Positions 57,694-64,000 of a stretch of 64,000 bases of DNA are shown in pieces (the first letter of the stretch is position 1; every line of letters begins with the position of its first letter). A model generated the notes under the pieces. That model was not told the DNA's origin, did no database searches, and saw only the letters and a list, made by a program, of their open reading frames with translations. The stretch lies in NCBI GenBank assembly GCA_037693485.1, contig CM075345.1, forward strand, positions 88,990,001 through 89,054,000, in the 5' to 3' direction. The position numbers and the translations under genes were made by a program. The stretch comes from Kitagawia praeruptora. Taxonomy: Eukaryota > Streptophyta > Magnoliopsida > Apiales > Apiaceae.

Positions 57694-60057
57694 ATGTCTG
57701 GTTACAAGGATGGGAATATTAAGATTCCTATGCTCAAGAGAAACGAATATACTCTATGAGAAGTAAAGATGTTGCATCATCTGGAAGCAACAGATCCTGA
57801 TTATCTTGACAGAATCAGAGATGGACCTTTTGTTCCAACAAAGGTCGTTGGACAAGCAACTGTTGATGGTGTGGTTGTTCCAGAACATACAGCAGAGAAG
57901 CCAAAATCTGAGTGGTCAGATAAGGACAAGGAGAATGTTCTTAAAGATGCTAAAGTGAGAAACATATTATTCAACAGTCTTGATTCTGTTCTCACTAACT
58001 ATGTTCTTTCTTGTAAAACTGCTAAGGATATATGGGACAATCTTAAGGTTCACTGTGAAGGAACTAAGCCTGTCAGGAAGAATATAAGGACACTACTTAT
58101 ACAACAGTATGAGTACTTTGAATCCAAGGCTGGAGAGTCACTTACTGATACCTTTGATAGGTTTACAAAACTCATCAATGAGATGGCCATGCATGGTAAA
58201 TATTATGACTTGGAGGATATGAATACAAAGTTCATGAAAGCTTTGCCTGATTTCTACAATGAGAAGATATCTGCGATTGAGGAAGCTAATGATCTGGATG
58301 AAATATCATTAGAGGCAGTATATGGAAAACTGAGAGCTTATGAACTTGACAAGCAGCAGAAGAAGAGCAGGAGTGAAGGAAAGATGAAGACTGTTACACT
58401 TACTGCTCAATCTGAATTAAAGAAGCTTCCGGAAAAACAGCATGAAGAGATTGCTGTAAAGAACTCAAGGAAGAAGAAAAGCAAAGAAAGTTCTGAGTCA
58501 TAGACTACTGATATGGACTCTGACAACAACGATTCTGAATCTGAGATGCAGGAACTCTTTGCTATGTTTGTTAAAGCCTTCAAGAAAGGAAGATTCAACA
58601 GGAGAAGATTTAGCAAAGGACCTTTTCAAAAGAAGGAGGAGAAGAAGAGTGACAAAGGCAAAGGTACAATTATCAAGCTTGATAAGGCCAAGATCAAGTG
58701 CTTTAATTGCAGCGAGCTTGGACACTTTGCTAGTGAGTGTAAGAAACCTAGGAATTCAGGAAAGGGTAATGCACTTATGGTCACACAGAAGGATTGGGCT
58801 GATTCCAGTGATTCTGAAGATGAATTGGATTATGACAACATTGCACTGATGGCAAATGTTTCAGATAAACCTGGATCTCCAAAGAAAACTTCTTCATCCT
58901 CTGTTAAGGTATCACTTCACTCTCTTGATTCATTTGATAACTTAAATTCTGATGAAATTAGATCTATTCATGCTGAGTTTAAGAATCTTACGACTAATTT
59001 TAGAATTCTTACTTGTGAAAGAGATGAACTTAAGGTTAAGAATGATAAATTAGTTGATAGAAATAATTTTCTTGAATCTGAGTTAATTCAAATGGAAGAA
59101 TACAAGTTAAGTTCTGATAAAGCTAAGCATGATTATGGTGTTATTCTTGAGGCTTATGACTATGTCAGAAAAGAACTAGAGGAAGAGAGAGATGTGATTA
59201 AGACCATTAACATTTCTGGTAAAAAGACACAAGAAATCATTGAAAATGGAATTCGTGGTAAGGTTAATGGTTTAGGTTTTGATAAGGCTAGACAAGAAGA
59301 AAAAGTAGCTATTGTCAATGATGATAGTAAAGTAGAAGCTAGCACATCTAAATCTGAAGGTAAGAAAATTGTTTATGAACCTAATCATGTTAAATTTGTT
59401 GATTCAAAAGGTACCCCTGTTGTACACAAAAGGATTAACAATAGTAATTCAGATGAGAAAGTGTTAGAGAAACCTAAGAATGTAAACATAGGGTTTCTGT
59501 CTAAGTCTCAGTTGAAACAGAGATTAGATGGTCTTTCAGAGTCTAGCAAGATCAAGAGAAATAGGAATGGAAAGGAAGGTATTAACAAAGAGAATAATTA
59601 CAAGAATGTACCTGATGCACCTAGGAAAAAATGCTATAAGTGTGGAAATCATAATCATTTGGCCCTAGACTGCAATCAAAAACCTTCTTGGAAAACTGAG
59701 TCCAGATTCCCCAAGACTCAGAAAATTCAATACCAACCACAAAAAGCTTGTTATCGTTGTGGTAGTTTACTTCATTCCATTTACATGTGTAGAGAATATC
59801 ATGAACTGTATTATGACTATTATTCTTTGAAATCTGAAACTCCTAGTCACAAACAGTTTGTGAAATCAGAGTCTAAGGCTGACTCTGCAACAAGTAAAGT
59901 AAAAGCAAAATCTTCAAAGCCTGTTGTTTCTAAATCTATTAAGAAAGGATCCAATCAAAGTTGGGTCCTAAAAAATTCTAACTGGTTACTTTTTGTTTGC
60001 AGGGCACAGGAAAGAAGCATTCAATTATCTTGGACAGTGGATGCTCTGGACATATGA
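57694..60057 (+). pseudogene. gag: Copia F gag, two nonsense codons
   Basis: ATG 57694. TGA 57757-57759 replaces the Trp kept in copia E, and TAG 58501-58503 stands where Gln is expected. The frame is otherwise continuous. Core TAKDIWDNLKVHCEG, then a Lys-rich region and three zinc knuckles: CFNCSELGHFASEC (near 58700), CYKCGNHNHLALDC (near 59635) and CYRCGSLLHSIYMC (near 59752), the same arrangement as copia D. Confidence 0.85.
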
Positions 60058-62601
60058 CTGGAAAGAAGTCCCTGCTTACAAAGTTTGAGAGGAAAGCTGG
60101 CCCAGTAATATCTTTTGGAGATGGCAACAAAGGAGAAACTCTGGGATATGGCTCAATTGTTTTGGGGAATGTCATCATAGAAAATGTAGCACTGGTTGAA
60201 GGCTTGAAACATACTCTTTTAAGCATAAGTCAACTGGGTGATAAAGGTTACAAATCAATCTTTGACAGAGAAGGATCAAAATCTTAAATATGCGGAATGG
60301 AGACATTGTTCTAACTAGTCAAAGACATGGTAACATATATGAAGCCAGCTTAAGTGATACATCTAAAGGAAGTGTTAGATGTCTCTACAGCAAAACAACA
60401 AGTAATGAAAGCTAGAATTGGCACAAGAAGCTCTCACATCATAACTTCAAAAAGCTTAATCAACTTGTTAAGCACAATCTGGTGAGAGGCCTACCTCAGG
60501 CAAATTATGTGCAAGATGGACTTTGTGATGCATGTCAGCTTGGAAAGCAAAGAAGAACCACTTTCAAGAGCAAGACTGAAAATTCAATTACTGAACCATT
60601 TCACATGCTACATCTTGATCTATTTGGTCCAGTAAACATTATGTCTATCAGCAAGAAAAGATTTGCTCTAGTGATAGTGGAAGATTTCACAAGGTTCACA
60701 CGGGTGTTCTTTCTACACAAGAAGGATGAAGCTCCTTAGCAAATCATTGAACTTGTCAAGAATATTCAGAATAACTCTGAGTACAAAGTCAAAGTACTTA
60801 GGAGTGACAATGGTACAGAATTCAAGAATTCTACAATGGAGGGGTTTTGTGCAGACAATGGAATCACTCAACAGTTTTCTGCACCTGGTACACCTCAGCA
60901 GAATGGTGTAGTGGAAAGAAAGAACAGGACTCTCATAGAGGCAGCAAGAACCATGCTTGCAGATGCAAAACTTCCAACCTATTTTTGGGCAGAAGCTATT
61001 AACACTGCATGTTTCACTCAAAACTGTACCTTGGTAAATAGTCATGGAAAAACTCCCTATGAGATGATCAAAGGAAAGAAACCAAGTGTGAAATACTTTC
61101 ACATCTTTGGATGCAAATGCTATGTCCTAAAAGTTCATCCAGAACAACTTGGAAAATTTGAAGCCAAATCGGATGAAGCAATCTTTCTAGGATATTCAGC
61201 ATCTAAGGCCTTCAAAGTTTATAATCTCAGAACTCACATTGTTATGGAATCAATTCATGTTGCATTTGATGATAAGAAATTTGGAATTCTGCAAACTGAT
61301 GAAAGCCATGACAAATTGGAATTTGAAAATCTGAAGAATTCTGAGATACTCTCCAGTGATGATGAAGGTTCTCCAGAAGAAATTTCTATTGCTTCTCAAA
61401 GGAATGCTACTGTTGAGGGGGAGCAAATAAATCAAAGAGAACACAGTGATCATCAGGAGCAGACTAGCTATTCAGAGTCTACTCCATCAGGAACTGATCT
61501 TTCAGAGTCTACTGAGGAAAGATCAGTAACTAGTAGCAATATGGAATCTACTGATTCTATTGATCAAAGGAGAGTTATTGAAGGCAGAGAGAATTCTTCT
61601 ACAAGAGATACCACTAACTTAGGGGGAGAATCTAGCAGAGTCAACCTACCACCTGTTAGAAAATGGACAAAGGATCATACTGAAGATTTGATTATTGGTG
61701 ATCCAAATAGTGGTGTTCGAACTAGAAGATCAATTCAAAATGAATGCTTGTATAGTTGTTTTCTCTCAAAGAATGAACCTAAGAAGGTTGAAGAAGCCTT
61801 ACAGGATCCTGATTGGGTAATTGCAATGCAGGAGGAGTTAAATGAGTTTGAGAGAAACAAAGTCTGGAAACTGGTACCAAGACCTAAAGATAGATCTATT
61901 GTTGGTGCAAGATGGGTTTTCAGAAACAAGCTAGATGAATCTGGTATGATTGTAAGAAACAAAGCAAGACTGGTGGCCAAGGGTTATTCTCATGAAGAAG
62001 GCATTGATTATGATGAGACCTTTGCACCTGTAGCAAGATTGGAAGCAATCAGAATGTTTCTTGCATTTGCAGCTCATTCAAAATTCAAGGTATACCAGAT
62101 GGATGTAAAAAGTGCTTTTTTAAATGGCAAACTTAACGAGGAAGTGTATGTGGAATAGCCACCTGGATTTTGATCCAAAATTTCCAAATCATGTCTACAA
62201 ACTTGACAAGGCACTCTATGGACTAAAGCAGGCACCAAGAGCATGGTATGAGACTTTGTCTAAATTTCTTCTTGAAAATGGCTTCACAAGAGGTATAATT
62301 GAAAAAACTCTATTCTTTAGAAAGATAAAAGGTGAATTGCTTTTAGTTCAAGTTTATGTTGATGATATTATTTTTGGTTCTACTAATGAAAAGTTGTGTG
62401 CTAAGTTTAGCAAGCTTATGCAGTCTAAATATCAGATGAGCATGATGGGTGAATTAAATTATTTCTTAGGCTTGCAGGTCAAACAGACTGAGACTGGTAT
62501 TTTCATTAATCAGTCAAAGTATATCAAAGATCTTTTAAGAAGGTTTGACTTTCAAGACTGTGCAGTTGCAAAAACACCCATGGCAACAGCCACTAAACTA
62601 G
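59982..62601 (+). pseudogene. pol: Copia F pol, broken and truncated
   Basis: Protease has DSGCSGHMTGKK (near 60036). Integrase HHCC, its Asp residues and VERKNRT (near 60916) are present. RT has YVDD at 62355-62366. Lesions: frameshift before TAA 60285-60287, a stop near 60414 in the LSHHNF region (Trp to TAG), TAG 60737-60739, TAG 62156-62158, then a 2-bp deletion near 62171. The frame overlaps the end of gag (59982-60057) one base back, unlike copia D, and the acceptor-like TTTGTTTGCAG precedes GGCAC in both. Confidence 0.85.
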
Positions 62602-63309
62602 CACTACACCATAGATGGCCTATAGCAACCTTTTGGCATGGGTGTTACCACTATGAGTGTTACCATAGCTATGAAAATTTTGACATATCGCAACCTTTTG
62701 ATTTTGGTGTTACCATAGGCACAAAAGTATGTTACTTTAGTTATAAAGGTGTTACATTGGGCTAACACCATGAGGTGTGTTACCATAGAGTATTCATTAA
62801 CAAAATTTTTATTTAATTTAAATTTAATGATTTAATAATTATTTGACTTTAAAAATAATTAATTTTAACAGAATCATTTAACTAAACATTTTAAAACGTA
62901 ATATTCCATCAAATAATTAAATTATTGATTTTTCATAAATATTAAATTTTGTTTATAAATTTCACATAAAAAGGTTTTAAAATAAAGTAATATCCAAACA
63001 TTATTAAATTTTAACTAAATTCATTAAAAGTTTAATAAAGAAATTACTAATGAATACATATCTTGAATAAATAAATTAAAAAAATTTACTAATGAATTGA
63101 ATATATATAAATAAAGTTGTATATGAATATTACTAATGAATTTTGACTAAATCATAAGAAAATTTATCGTAGAAAATGACCATTTATATAACTCAATTAT
63201 TACAAATTAGTTAACATAATAAATTTAATGCAACAATTTTAATATTAGCAAATTTAAAAAAAAGTATAAGATTTTAGCATTTCAAAAAGAAAAAGAAAAA
63301 TAAAAACAC

Positions 63310-64000
63310 CGACACTGAATCCAGTGAATTATTTGGGCGGGCGATTGAAATTTTACAAGAGCGGCAAACTAAATTGGGTCAAATTCAGACACTCATATAC
63401 TCGCTCTTCACTCTCTCATCTCTTTTACTTTAATTAGGCTTCTCAGTTCTCTCACTAGTTTCTCTCAATCTAATTAGAATTCAAGCTGGGTTTGGGTTCA
63501 ATTGAACGGGTTCAACCAGACTAATTAGGGTTCGAGCTTTGATTCGGGTTGCAGCAAATTCAGGTTTAATCTCCATTTGGTTTCAATTTTAAGTGTACTC
63601 TCACTTTATAATCGTTTCTCTTCTCCGTTCCTCTCTATATGTCTCACTTTAAGAGAATTCTCTTTCTCGCTCTCTTTGTCTGTCTCTCTGTGTCTCCCTC
63701 TCGCTCTGTTCTCCCTCTCTCCCCTCCTCTCTCTCTCTCTCTCTCCCTCCCTCCCTCCCTCTCTCGCTCTCGCTCTCTCTCTCTCTCTCTCTCTCCAACA
63801 CACACACACACACACTAGTATATGCTAGTTGACTAAGATTTTAGGGCAAGTAGGATTCAATTTTAAATTGTATATGTTGTTGGTAGAATATGACTTTACT
63901 TAATTGAATTGTGTATGTTGTTTAATTTAACAGGGACGAATCGACGACATCATCATGGAGAGGTGAATCCGAATATCGTAAGGATGATCTGGTAAGAACA
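63310..64000 (+). other. Leader and exon-like start of an unidentified gene in CACTA-2
   Basis: A CT-rich segment (63395-63480), a donor-like CAG|GTTTAA near 63563, a long CT/CA microsatellite (63655-63816), and an acceptor-like TTAATTTAACAG (to 63932) with an exon-like stretch ending CTG|GTAAGA at 63992. This looks like the 5' end of an intron-containing gene reading rightward. Too little is visible to name a product. Confidence 0.35.
63655..63816 (+). repeat. CT and CA microsatellite
   Basis: Runs of TCTCTC interrupted by CCCTCCC, then ACACACACAC. Open frames through it in either direction are repeat artefacts. Confidence 0.9.

Larger units (their letters stand above)
55228..58186. repeat. 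1.35-kb inverted repeat of copia LTR, primer site and gag
   Basis: The left arm, about 55228-56577, is the reverse complement of about 56835-58186. Both contain gag N-terminus, primer site, LTR and about 55 bp of 3'-end sequence. The arms look about 99% identical; gag residues match along the arm except for one stop. The 257-bp spacer (56578-56834) contains a GTT/TTG microsatellite near 56779-56806 and further TCTCCCCC blocks. Confidence 0.85.
56890..62601 (+). mobile_element. Copia F, degenerate copia element truncated by CACTA-2
   Basis: LTR 56890-57644, primer site, gag and most of pol. It is cut in RT at 62601 after TPMATATKL. The RNase H, 3' region and 3' LTR would lie to the right of the window. 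It is the same family as E and carries several stops and frameshifts. Confidence 0.85.
62602..64000. mobile_element. CACTA-2, left end of a second CACTA-like transposon
   Basis: Begins CACTACACCATAGATGGCC, breaking the copia F RT after TAG (possible TSD). Subterminal repeats GTGTTACCATA or close variants recur at about 62640-62790. The right end is not in the window, so the superfamily call rests on CACTA plus the subterminal repeats. AT-rich filler with nothing recognisable spans 62791-63300. Confidence 0.6.

Noticed and set aside
59982..60010. Classical -1 slippery heptamer at the copia F gag-pol overlap
   Set aside because: The run of T in TTACTTTTTGTT does not fit the X XXY YYZ pattern in the gag frame, and copia D has no overlapping frames at this place.
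63606..63828. Open frames through 63577-63828 on both strands
   Set aside because: They are translations of a CT/CA microsatellite (runs of Ser-Leu or Arg-Glu) and carry no protein signal.
1..64000. tRNA or rRNA genes, or an intact host gene
   Set aside because: I found no cloverleaf with A and B boxes outside the primer sites, no rRNA-like sequence, and no ORF that is not explained by a transposable element.

Overview
This window is plant nuclear repeat DNA, most likely from a eudicot. It holds no gene that I can assign to the host. Almost every base belongs to LTR retrotransposons of two lineages, Athila-type Ty3/gypsy and SIRE/Maximus-type Ty1/copia, plus two CACTA-type DNA transposons. 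The plant origin rests on these lineages, on the primer sites (TGGCGCC-type for Athila, initiator-Met type for copia), and on the plant-like TATA and CT-rich leader context.

The layout is a deep nest that can be dissected from target-site duplications. The frame of the shell is copia A (about 8818 to 54470, + strand; its 5' end lies to the left). It is interrupted by Athila I (window start to 8817; 3' LTR 6438-8817), by CACTA-1 (9221-13993, TSD TGA) inside gag, and by Athila B (22105-50860, TSD GAGGT) inside its third ORF. Athila B has lost all of pol but keeps one open frame. That frame is split by Athila C (24413-47567, minus strand, TSD GTCTT). The gag of C is split in turn by copia D (32173-44664, TSD GAGCA), the youngest and best preserved element: its two 515-bp LTRs differ at about three positions. 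Reading frames rejoin in phase across the CACTA-1, C and D insertions, which confirms the boundaries.

Right of Athila B, copia A resumes (50861-53125) and ends in its 3' LTR (from 53284). This is followed by a third copia family. It starts with a minus-strand remnant with two LTRs (E, 54471-56519) and continues, through a 1.35-kb inverted repeat, into a plus-strand copy F (56890-62601). F is cut off by CACTA-2 (62602 to the window end).

The biology most worth following is: (1) a large third ORF downstream of pol in copia A and copia D, with shared N- and C-terminal domains and, upstream, promoter-like and CT-rich leader sequence suggesting separate transcription; (2) the LTR-gag inverted repeat of family E/F, which would fold into a long hairpin RNA; (3) Athila B, a pol-less derivative that kept an intact gag-like frame and a conserved stem-loop after the stop codon; (4) arrays of TTCnnGAA-type words in copia A, resembling heat-shock elements.
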